The position numbers were made by a program, and so were the translations under genes. Source: Alphaproteobacteria bacterium (lineage in GTDB: Bacteria; Pseudomonadota; Alphaproteobacteria; TMED109). Taken from it: 64,000 nucleotides of DNA. The stretch lies in NCBI GenBank assembly GCA_022825235.1, contig JAJDYI010000017.1, forward strand, positions 1-64,000. Direction: 5' to 3'. How positions within the stretch are numbered: position 1 is the first letter of the stretch; every line of letters starts with the position of its first letter. This document shows positions 1-7,447 of the stretch, one piece after another. Under the pieces are notes generated by a model, which searched no databases, was not told the DNA's origin, and worked only from the letters and a program-made list of their open reading frames with translations.

Positions 1-50
1 CCGTCCCTGGGCCGAGACCGCACCGGTGGCCACGGCATGACCTCATCCCA

Positions 51-83
51 TCTGTGGATAATCTGTGGAGCTTCTGTGCAGAA
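51..83. repeat. Three 11-bp tandem repeats containing a DnaA box
   Basis: Three direct repeats begin at 51, 62 and 73, each starting TCTGTG, so they are spaced by exactly 11 bp, about one helical turn. The first contains TGTGGATAA (53-61), the exact reverse complement of the DnaA box TTATCCACA. The second (TGTGGAGCT, 64-72) and third (TGTGCAGAA, 75-83) are degenerate copies. The rest of 1-332 shows no credible gene. Whether this is a DnaA-titration site, a regulated promoter or the edge of an origin cannot be decided because the left neighbour is outside the window. Confidence 0.5.
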
Positions 84-332
84 CCGCCGTCAGCACCGAA
101 TCACAGGCGAATCACCGCTTGACGCGAGACATGGATGCTTATACGTGATATGAACTCGTCCGGGCGTCGGGCCACCATGCGACTCTGACACGGCCGGATG
201 GCGGCGCACACCGCCCGGATGCGGTATGGAGAAACCGGGTGTCCACGGGTTCGTGTCGCGTGCTGAGCGGTAAAGCAACGCGGACGGTCTCGTCCCCTTC
301 GGGGTACGTCAGCGATAACGGAAGAGCCGGAC

Positions 333-1469
333 ATGGTGGCGGGTGCGAAGAACTTTACCGTGGGCGTCGAGGAGGAGTATCTCCTCGTCGACCGTGATAG
401 CCGGCAATTGATTCGCACTGCGCCGACGGCAGTTCTCGAGCAGTGCGTGGCCAGTCTCGGGTCCCAGGTCAAGACCGAGTTCCAGCAGTCTCAGGTCGAG
501 GTCAACACGGAGGTCTGCGAGACCATCGGGGAAGTGCGGGACGATCTCCGGCACCTGCGTGAAACCGTTGCCCGGTTCGCCGAAACGGAAGGACTGGCGC
601 TGGTTGCATCGTCCACACACCCGTCAGCAAAGTGGGAGGACCAGCAATCGACCCCGCAGGATCGGTACATCGGCTTGGCGCGCGACCTTCAGGGTGTGGG
701 GCGGCGGCTGATCACCTGCGGGATGCACATCCACATCTGCATCGACGAGGATGACCTGCGGCTCGACCTGATGAATCAGGTCACGTATTTCCTGCCGCAC
801 CTGCTGGCGCTGAGTACGTCCAGTCCATTCTGGCACGGTGAAGACACCGGCCTCGCATCCTACCGGTTGTCCATATTCGACAATCTGCCGCGGACCGGAC
901 TGCCCGAAACCTTTGCGAGCTGGGCCGAGTACCAGCGTCAGGTCGATGTCCTTGCCAATACCGGCGTCATCGAGGATGCCAGCATGATCTGGTGGGATAT
1001 CCGGCCTTCCGTGCGATTTCCGACCATCGAGATGCGCATCTGCGACGTGTGTACCAGGCTGGAGGATGCGGTGGTGATCACGGCGCTGTTCCGGTGTCTC
1101 GTGCACATGCTGTTCCGCCTGCGCCGACTGAACCAGCGGTGGCGAGACTACGCGCCCATGCTGGTTGCAGAGAATCGCTGGCGGGCCCAGCGGTACGGCA
1201 TCGACGCCGGTCTCATTGATTTCGGGCGCGGCACGATCGTGCCGTTCCCCGACCTGCTCGACGAAATTCTCGACCTGGTTGCTCCCGATGCCGATGAACT
1301 GGGGTGTACCGGCGAACTGCTGCAGGCACGGGAGATCGTGGCCCGAGGCACGAGCGCGCATTGCCAGCGCCGGACCTATCAGGCGGCGCGCGCGGAGGGC
1401 GCCAGTTCCGCTGAAGCGCTCCAGGCCGTGGTGGACATGCTGATAGCCGAGAGCAAGGCGCAAACTTAG
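333..1469 (+). CDS. YbdK-type carboxylate-amine ligase (GCS2 family)
   Basis: This 378-residue protein is a cytosolic ATP-dependent carboxylate-amine ligase of the glutamate-cysteine ligase 2 (YbdK) family, whose members show weak glutamate-cysteine ligase activity. The N-terminal motif GVEEEYLLVD (residues 11-20) is the family's ATP/Mg signature, and CGMHIHICID lies in the central fold. The C-terminal part (LVAENRWRAQRYG) also fits. Length matches the family norm of about 370. The start is ATG 333, preceded by GGAAGAG at 320-326. It stands alone, with a convergent neighbour. The physiological substrate is not shown by the sequence. Confidence 0.9.
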   Translation: MVAGAKNFTVGVEEEYLLVDRDSRQLIRTAPTAVLEQCVASLGSQVKTEFQQSQVEVNTEVCETIGEVRDDLRHLRETVARFAETEGLALVASSTHPSAKWEDQQSTPQDRYIGLARDLQGVGRRLITCGMHIHICIDEDDLRLDLMNQVTYFLPHLLALSTSSPFWHGEDTGLASYRLSIFDNLPRTGLPETFASWAEYQRQVDVLANTGVIEDASMIWWDIRPSVRFPTIEMRICDVCTRLEDAVVITALFRCLVHMLFRLRRLNQRWRDYAPMLVAENRWRAQRYGIDAGLIDFGRGTIVPFPDLLDEILDLVAPDADELGCTGELLQAREIVARGTSAHCQRRTYQAARAEGASSAEALQAVVDMLIAESKAQT

Positions 1470-1553
1470 CGCGACCGCACGGGAGAGCCCGGGCAGGCGA
1501 CGCCCCTGCGTCCAGCGGTCGGACGCCCACGAACGTGCCAGAAAGGCATGGTC

Positions 1554-2438
1554 TTACTCGGAGTTGAGCACAGCCCGGCAGGCCCCCGGCAACTCCGCAA
1601 GCGTGAGTTCCGGCGGCACATCCTCGGGTGCGGGTGGCGCCGGGTTCAGCGCCTCATCCGTGAACCACCACGCGAGTGTTTCGTCGCAACCGTCGCCTGC
1701 TGGCGGCGGTTTCTGCTCGACACAGCCGCTTCCTTCCGGACAGTGCAGGCGCACGTGAAAGTGGGAATCGTGCCCCCACCACGGCCGGACCTTGCGCAGC
1801 CAGTCGGTGTCGCCGGGTGCTCGCGTTTCGCAAAGTCGGCGCTTGATCGCGGCGTTCACGAAAATCCGTGCCACCGTGGGGTTGCTGGCCGCAACCTTCA
1901 AGATCTCGGCATGGGTCGGGGTCCAGTGATCATTGACGCCCAGGCGGTTCGCGGCGACGACCGAAGGGGAACCGATCGTCTCGCGGTCTTCCGTAGTCAG
2001 GTTCAGGGCGCGGCCGGGGCGCAGCCAGATGTCCGCGTCGAGTCCGATTTGATGCGATCGGTGGCCCGAAAGCATGGGACCCCCCCGCGGTTGACTGATG
2101 TCGCCGACGTACAATCCGGCCCAGCCCACGGAAGGACCCTCTTGGGCTAACCGCTCGATGAAAGCGATCATCGCCGGATGCCCCCAGTAACGATTTCTGG
2201 ACAGGCGCATGGCCTGCCAGCCCGGACCTGTTTCCGGGAGTGGCACGGCACCGGCGAGGCATCCGGCCGCATACCGGCCGTGTGCCGCCGCCTCGCCCGG
2301 CGCCGGCGCGGCAATCGCGCCGAAGGTGAATTTTGCCGGTTCCGCGGCTGCCGCGCTGCAGATGATCAGCGCGAGCGCCGGTCCGGCGCGAACGATGGTC
2401 CGCCACGTTGCGTCACCGGCAACGCGTTGCTTGGACAT
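1554..2438 (-). CDS. mepA: Penicillin-insensitive murein endopeptidase (M74)
   Basis: MepA is a periplasmic zinc endopeptidase that cuts D-alanyl-meso-diaminopimelyl cross-links in peptidoglycan. Residues about 12-32 (TIVRAGPALALIICSAAAAE) form a signal peptide. The M74 motifs are present: HRSHQIGLDAD (126-136), where H129 and D136 fit known zinc ligands, and GHDSHFHVRL (222-231), which supplies the third His. I chose ATG at 2438, not the in-frame ATG at 2498, because GAGGG lies just upstream and the protein then begins directly with the signal peptide (294 residues). It converges with the YbdK gene and diverges from the stress protein gene. Confidence 0.9.
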   Translation of the reverse strand: MSKQRVAGDATWRTIVRAGPALALIICSAAAAEPAKFTFGAIAAPAPGEAAAHGRYAAGCLAGAVPLPETGPGWQAMRLSRNRYWGHPAMIAFIERLAQEGPSVGWAGLYVGDISQPRGGPMLSGHRSHQIGLDADIWLRPGRALNLTTEDRETIGSPSVVAANRLGVNDHWTPTHAEILKVAASNPTVARIFVNAAIKRRLCETRAPGDTDWLRKVRPWWGHDSHFHVRLHCPEGSGCVEQKPPPAGDGCDETLAWWFTDEALNPAPPAPEDVPPELTLAELPGACRAVLNSE

Positions 2439-2887
2439 TGGCCCTCGTCCCGTGTTTCCGTCTGGGCGGGTGAACGGCCGTGCGCCATTCCGGGCCAAAA
2501 CTAGGCGGTGTGCACGCTTGCCTCAATGGGTGCCGAGAAGGCGTCGTGCGCCGGCCCAAGCTGCACCAGTGAACCGGCTGTCGCGCGGGAGCCACGCGGC
2601 GGGCTCGGACTTCGTGGGAGGGGGGAAATTGTGACTGACATCGCTGACGGGATTGCCTCGGCGCGGCGTGGCGATCCAACCGCCCCAGTGGGTGCAACTC
2701 TGATGCTGCGTCCCGTGCGTCCCGCCGGGGGCTCGGGCCCGCCGCCTGACGCCGGCCGGTTGCGCTGGAGGATCAACAGCGGCAAACTATCCCGTTCGGC
2801 CACACGACCCGATCGAACGGCAGTGATATCAGTGGGTTAGAATCAACGAGGTCGCGACGGGCTCGGACGCATCATGGGATCAGCGCA
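2439..2887. other. Divergent intergenic region, no gene seen
   Basis: This 449-bp gap separates the divergently transcribed mepA and universal stress protein genes, so it should hold both promoters. Open frames up to 110 codons exist on both strands but are Ala/Arg/Pro/Gly-rich, lack convincing ribosome binding sites and resemble no family I know. I found no clear -35/-10 pair, operator or RNA structure. Confidence 0.5.
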
Positions 2888-3382
2888 ATGGTACGAGAAC
2901 GCCCACGCGAACGGCCGGCCGGACGTATCAAGTTTCTGGTCTGCATCGACGACAGCGAAGAGTGCCGGACGGCGCTGCGGTTCGCCTGCATGCGAGCCCA
3001 GAATACGGGCGGCAAGGTCAGTCTGGTCTACGTGATCGAACCGGACAACTTCAATCTGAGCGGATCGGTCCAGGAAATCATGGCCGAGGAAGCCCGAGAC
3101 CGGGCGCGGGCCGCGCTGGAAGAGTGCGCGGGTGAGGTCTTCGAGGAGTTTGGCGTCCGTCCCGAGATGGCGGTTCGAGAGGGGGAGAAGGCCAACACGA
3201 TTCTGACTACGATCGAGGACGACGAGAGCATCAACATTCTGGTGTTGGGCGCCGCGCCCGAAGGCGCGGGATCCAACCGTCTGATCTCCTACCTGTCGGG
3301 CCAAGTGACCAAGCGGCTTCACATCCCGCTTACCATCGTGCCGGGAGACCTGGACGACGAGCGGCTTCGCTGGATCACGTAG
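2888..3382 (+). CDS. Universal stress protein (UspA family)
   Basis: This 164-residue single-domain Usp protein begins with a basic lead (residues 1-14), followed by the typical first strand KFLVCIDDSEECRTALRFA, in which the Asp of VCIDDSE is the usual nucleotide-contacting position. The C-terminal half, ILVLGAAPEGAGSNRLISYL, carries a degenerate version of the Usp ATP-binding loop (G-2X-G-9X-G(S/T)), so nucleotide binding is uncertain. Usp proteins are cytosolic and induced by stress or starvation. The gene lies upstream of rpoH and htpG on the same strand, in a stress-related stretch, but 175 bp separate it from rpoH. Confidence 0.88.
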   Translation: MVRERPRERPAGRIKFLVCIDDSEECRTALRFACMRAQNTGGKVSLVYVIEPDNFNLSGSVQEIMAEEARDRARAALEECAGEVFEEFGVRPEMAVREGEKANTILTTIEDDESINILVLGAAPEGAGSNRLISYLSGQVTKRLHIPLTIVPGDLDDERLRWIT

Positions 3383-3557
3383 GGAGCAGCGGGTCACGGC
3401 ATCGGGAGCGTGTTTCCGCCTCCCCTAACAATTCTGTGAATTCTCCGCTATTCGGTGATTTCGCGTCTAGCGTGTGATTGGAACCGAATGTGCATCGTCC
3501 GTTGCCTGTGTCGGTTCGCGGACCCACGGCCGCACGTTCGACGGAAAGGGGGAATGG

Positions 3558-4439
3558 ATGGAGCAAGCACCCCAGAGCCGGAATCGCTCAACGACTACCA
3601 AGAATATTGTGAACTATGCCATGCGCGCGCCCTTGCTGACGCAGGAACGCGAGCGCGAGCTGGCGTTGCGGTGGCGGGACCATGGCGACGTGGCCGCGAT
3701 GCACGAACTGGTGGAGGCCCACGCTCGGCTGGCCATTTCCATCGCCAAGCGCTTCCGCAACTACAACGTGCCGATGTCTGATCTGATCCAGGAAGCCCAC
3801 ATTGGCCTGGTCCAGGCGGCCGATCGTTTCGACCCCGATCGAGGCGTGCGGTTTTCGACCTGCGCGAGCTGGTGGGTACGCGCGGCGATCCAGGACTACG
3901 TGCTGAGGAACTGGTCCGTTGTGCGGACGAGTACCACGGCCGCGCAGAAATCCCTGTTCTTTGGATTGTCGCGATACCGTGCCCGGTTGGCAGGGTACGG
4001 AGATGCCGAATTGACCCCGGAGCACCGCGACATCGTCGCCCGCTCGCTCGGCGTGACCGAGGCCGAAGTTGAGCGCATGGAGCATCGGCTGGGTGCTGCG
4101 GGCGATACCTCGCTGAACCAGGCCCTCTACGAAGACGGCACCGAGGAACGTCAGGACGCAGTGGTCGATGAACGCGAAGGCCCCGAGTCCGAGGTGGTGC
4201 AGCGGGTGGAGTACACCAAGCGGATGAGCTGGATCCGCAAGGCGCTTCGGTCGCTGACCTTGCGTGAACGCCGCATCGTGAGGGCGCGCCATCTCGCCAA
4301 GACCCCGCGCACCCTCGAAGAGCTTGGCTCCGAGCTCGGTGTCAGCAAGGAGCGGGTGCGCCAGATCGAGCACCAGGCCATTTCCAAGCTGCGCCGCAAG
4401 GTGCTTGCGTTCCAAGCACTCCAGGCAGCACCGGCCTAG
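3558..4439 (+). CDS. rpoH: RNA polymerase heat-shock sigma factor sigma-32
   Basis: RpoH directs RNA polymerase to heat-shock promoters. From ATG 3558 the protein has 293 residues, the usual size. Region 2 contains the core-binding stretch SDLIQEAHIGLVQA (74-87) and the -10 recognition part FDPDRGVRFSTCASWWVRAA (91-110). The diagnostic RpoH box is QKSLFFGLSRY (130-140). Region 4 ends in the helix-turn-helix LEELGSELGVSKERVRQIEH (253-272). I prefer ATG 3558, preceded by GGAAAGGGGGA, to the in-frame ATG at 3474 and the out-of-frame ATG at 3554. Its likely target htpG follows directly. Confidence 0.96.
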   Translation: MEQAPQSRNRSTTTKNIVNYAMRAPLLTQERERELALRWRDHGDVAAMHELVEAHARLAISIAKRFRNYNVPMSDLIQEAHIGLVQAADRFDPDRGVRFSTCASWWVRAAIQDYVLRNWSVVRTSTTAAQKSLFFGLSRYRARLAGYGDAELTPEHRDIVARSLGVTEAEVERMEHRLGAAGDTSLNQALYEDGTEERQDAVVDEREGPESEVVQRVEYTKRMSWIRKALRSLTLRERRIVRARHLAKTPRTLEELGSELGVSKERVRQIEHQAISKLRRKVLAFQALQAAPA

Positions 4440-4453
4440 ACCGGCCCGCCGGC

Positions 4454-4482
4454 CTTGCATTTGGGCCGGGTCCTCTCCATAT
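4454..4482 (+). promoter_or_regulatory. Probable sigma-32 (RpoH) promoter of htpG
   Basis: CTTGCAT at 4454-4460 resembles the sigma-32 -35 element (CTTGAAA), and CTCCATAT at 4475-4482 matches the -10 consensus CCCCATNT at seven of eight positions. The spacer is 14 bases, within the sigma-32 range. Transcription would begin near 4488, about 40 bases before the htpG start. The gene upstream encodes RpoH itself, which fits. Confidence 0.6.
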
Positions 4483-4528
4483 CCGCACAGCGGGCAAGAG
4501 CCCGCCGCGCGCATGGAGGGTTGTGGGC

Positions 4529-6430
4529 ATGGCAGCGGCCAGCAAGGAATCATCGCCGACGGAACGGCACCAATTCGAGGCGGAGGTCGGGCAGCTTCTC
4601 GACCTGATGGTCAACGCGCTGTACAGCCAGCGCGATGTGTTCCTCCGTGAGCTGGTGTCCAACGCGGCCGACGCGGCCGACCGGCTTCGCTATGCCTCAC
4701 TGTCCAAACCGGAACTTCTCGGTGACAGCCCGGATCCGCGGATTCAGTTGACAGTCGATCCGGAATCCCGGGTTCTCGAGATCGAGGACAACGGCATCGG
4801 CATGTCGAAGGCGGCGCTTTCGAAGGATCTGGGCACCATTGCGCGATCGGGCACCCGGACGTTCGTTGAACGGATGGCGAAGTCCGCCGATGGCAAGCGG
4901 AAACCCGATCTCAGCCTGATCGGGCAGTTCGGCGTCGGCTTCTATTCCGCCTTCATGGTGGCTGAGCGTGTCGAGGTTGAGAGCGTTGCGGCCGGCACTG
5001 CCAGGGGCTGGGTCTGGTCTTCCGATGGCCGCGGTTCCTACGAGATCGCGCGGGCCCGGCGGACTCAACGGGGGACCTGCGTGCGGCTGCATCTCAAGGA
5101 AGACGCCAAGGAGTACCTCGAGGAGGCCCGGCTGCGCCAAGTGGTGCGCACGTGGTCAGACCACGTGTCCGTGCCCATCGAGCTTCGCGTCGGTCGGGAT
5201 CAGCAGCCGCAGGTCGTGAATACCGCTGCGGCACTGTGGACACGGCCCAAGAAGGACATCACGCCCGAGCAGTACGTGTCGTTCTACCGCGATGTCGGAC
5301 ATAGCTTCGATGAACCCTGGATCACTCTCCACAACCGGGCGGAAGGCAAGCTCTCGTACGTTACGCTCCTGTTCATCCCAACCGAACAGCCGCTGGATCT
5401 CTACGACCCGGAACGCCGCCGGCAGCTGCGACTCTTCGTCAAGCGCGTGTTCATCACCGACCGGACCGATGCGCTCATTCCGCCATGGCTGCGATTCGTC
5501 AGGGGGGTCGTCGATTCTGAGGATCTCTCGCTCAACGTCAGTCGCGAGATGCTGCAACAGGACCCCCACGTCGCGCGCCTTCGTCGCGGCATTACGAGGC
5601 GCGTGCTCGATGCGTTGAAGAAGAAGGCGGAGAAGGAGCCCGAGGAGTACGCGCGCTTCTGGAGGATCTTCGGCCCCGTGCTCAAGGAAGGGGTCTACGA
5701 CGACGACCAGTGGCGCGACAAGCTGCTGGAGCTTCTCCGGTTCCGTTCCGCCGGCGGAGAGGCCACGGACGCGCTGGTCAGCCTCTCGGGCTACGTGGAC
5801 CGGATGAAGGAGGGGCAGAGCGAGATTTACTACATCTCGGGAGATGACCCGGCGCAGCTCGCCGAGAGCCCGCAGATCGAGGGATTCCGGGCGCGAGGCC
5901 TCGAGGTACTCCTGCTGTCCGACGCGGTGGATGACTTCTGGGTGCCGCGCGTCGGCGAGTATCAGGGCAAGTCACTGCGTTCCGTGACCAAGGGGGGCAT
6001 TGACCTCTCCGGCTTCGAGCCTCAGCAGCAGGATGGAACCCCGGACGAGGCCCCCGCCGGCGATGTGGATCGGCTGATTGCGCGGTTCAAGACGGTTCTG
6101 GGCGATGAGGTCGCCGACGTCGTGCGATCCGATCACCTGACGGAATCGCCGGCAGTGCTCGTGGCTCCCAAGGACGGCATGGATTTGCAGGTGGAGAAGC
6201 TGCTGCAGCGGCACGGTCAGCTGCGGGAGCTGTCCCGTAAGGTCCTGGAGATCAATCCGGCCAACGAACTGATCCGGGCCATGGGCCGCGACGACGTCAA
6301 CGATCAGGAATTCGCCGATGCCGCGCACGTGCTGCTTGATCATGCTCGCCTGGTGGCAGGAGAACCGGTCTCGGATCTGGCGCAGTTCGGGCGGCGGACC
6401 AACCGGCTGATCGGTCGCGGATTGGGATAG
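4529..6430 (+). CDS. htpG: Molecular chaperone HtpG (Hsp90)
   Basis: HtpG is the bacterial cytosolic Hsp90, an ATP-driven dimeric chaperone. The GHKL ATPase domain occupies about residues 10-230 and shows RELVSNAADAADRLR (ATP/Mg-binding Glu and Asn), EDNGIGM and GQFGVGFYSAF. The middle domain carries SREMLQQDPHV, and the C-terminal dimerisation domain ends near residue 625. At 633 residues it matches the family. ATG 4529 is chosen over GTG 4523 because GGAGGG (4515-4520) is 8 bases from the ATG but only 2 from the GTG. A sigma-32-like promoter lies just upstream. Confidence 0.97.
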   Translation: MAAASKESSPTERHQFEAEVGQLLDLMVNALYSQRDVFLRELVSNAADAADRLRYASLSKPELLGDSPDPRIQLTVDPESRVLEIEDNGIGMSKAALSKDLGTIARSGTRTFVERMAKSADGKRKPDLSLIGQFGVGFYSAFMVAERVEVESVAAGTARGWVWSSDGRGSYEIARARRTQRGTCVRLHLKEDAKEYLEEARLRQVVRTWSDHVSVPIELRVGRDQQPQVVNTAAALWTRPKKDITPEQYVSFYRDVGHSFDEPWITLHNRAEGKLSYVTLLFIPTEQPLDLYDPERRRQLRLFVKRVFITDRTDALIPPWLRFVRGVVDSEDLSLNVSREMLQQDPHVARLRRGITRRVLDALKKKAEKEPEEYARFWRIFGPVLKEGVYDDDQWRDKLLELLRFRSAGGEATDALVSLSGYVDRMKEGQSEIYYISGDDPAQLAESPQIEGFRARGLEVLLLSDAVDDFWVPRVGEYQGKSLRSVTKGGIDLSGFEPQQQDGTPDEAPAGDVDRLIARFKTVLGDEVADVVRSDHLTESPAVLVAPKDGMDLQVEKLLQRHGQLRELSRKVLEINPANELIRAMGRDDVNDQEFADAAHVLLDHARLVAGEPVSDLAQFGRRTNRLIGRGLG

Positions 6431-6454
6431 CGCCCGCGCGCGGCTCCGCCCTAG

Positions 6455-7168
6455 CTAGTCGGCGACCGCGGCAGCCAGCACCTCGCCCTGCCCATGGCGC
6501 TGGGCGAACACGGCTGTGACTTCGCCCGGGTGGTCACGGAGATCTCGCGGCAACGGTATCCGTTGCGCGCTTCCGTCCCAGTCGACGATCTTCCGGTAAG
6601 TGCGGACCACATTGAACGTGAGGAGATGACGCCCCGTGTTCTCGCCACGGAGGACACGGGTTTCGCGCACCGGGTCAAACCGAACTAGGTATATCTCGGC
6701 GGGCGTGTCGCTCCGGTGGGCAATGATTTCGCTCCTGCCGTCGGTTTCCACAATTCGCAACAGCGGCGTGGACGGTGCCGTCTTGAAAGCGCGTTCCAAC
6801 TCCCGCATGACCTGCGGAGCGCGGGATCCGACCACGTCGACCTTGCCGGAGATCACCATCTGCGGCGTGTAGACACGCCCGGCCGACAGCCGTGATGCGT
6901 ACGCGCGCTGCCGGTGGGTAGCCCAAGGCGCGGCGAAACTGTCCTTCCAGCCGATGTAGTCCCAGTAGTCGACGTGAAATGACAACGCGAGGATGTTCGG
7001 GTTGCGGGCGATCCGGCCGATCACTGCGTGCGCGGGCGGGCACGAAGAGCACCCTTCCGACGTGAACAGCTCGACGACGACAGCGCGTTCACCGGCTTGC
7101 CCCGCGTTCGGAGCCAGCAGAACTCCTGCCGCAATGGCCGCGGCAGTGAAGGCCGGGAAGCGTTTCAT
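6455..7168 (-). CDS. DUF1223 thioredoxin-like periplasmic protein
   Basis: This 237-residue protein begins with a clear signal peptide (KRFPAFTAAAIAAGVLLAP, then NAGQAGE) and continues with VVVELFTSEGCSSCPPAHAV, the conserved DUF1223 start with a thioredoxin-like CxxC. The family is common in alphaproteobacteria and its function is not established; a periplasmic redox role is an inference from the CxxC. ATG 7168 puts the basic n-region directly before the hydrophobic core; an upstream GTG at 7189 would add MSPYNRR. Neither has a good ribosome binding site. A palindrome lies about 85 bp upstream. Confidence 0.88.
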   Translation of the reverse strand: MKRFPAFTAAAIAAGVLLAPNAGQAGERAVVVELFTSEGCSSCPPAHAVIGRIARNPNILALSFHVDYWDYIGWKDSFAAPWATHRQRAYASRLSAGRVYTPQMVISGKVDVVGSRAPQVMRELERAFKTAPSTPLLRIVETDGRSEIIAHRSDTPAEIYLVRFDPVRETRVLRGENTGRHLLTFNVVRTYRKIVDWDGSAQRIPLPRDLRDHPGEVTAVFAQRHGQGEVLAAAVAD

Positions 7169-7250
7169 TCGTCGGTTATAGGGTGACACCCGCGCACTGG
7201 CTAGCGAGGCAGGATCCTACCCGTACCGGACCGGCTTGGGCGATCGCGCA

Positions 7251-7268
7251 CCGGTACGTGCGTACCGG
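7251..7268. promoter_or_regulatory. Perfect inverted repeat, candidate operator
   Basis: CCGGTACG at 7251-7258 and CGTACCGG at 7261-7268 form a perfect 8-bp inverted repeat around TG. A third copy of the half-site, CGTACCGG, lies at 7222-7229. The cluster sits in the 279-bp gap between the aconitase 3' end and the DUF1223 gene start, about 85-100 bp upstream of the latter, where an operator would be expected. The binding protein is unknown. Confidence 0.4.
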
Positions 7269-7447
7269 CATCGAGGACGCAGCGGGAACGCGCGTCACGG
7301 CTAGCGGCAAGGCTGCGCGGCCTTGACCGTCGGCCGTGGCCAATGCGTCGGGTCCGCCTGTGGGCGACCGGCGCCTGCACGCGCTGTTCGCAGCTTGGGG
7401 CTAACAGCGATCCAGCCGAACCGGACGCTGTCGCCACAGAACATGGA

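Noticed and set aside
3588-4553. 321-codon minus-strand frame opposite rpoH
   Set aside because: It mirrors rpoH almost entirely and has no recognisable domain; it is a shadow.
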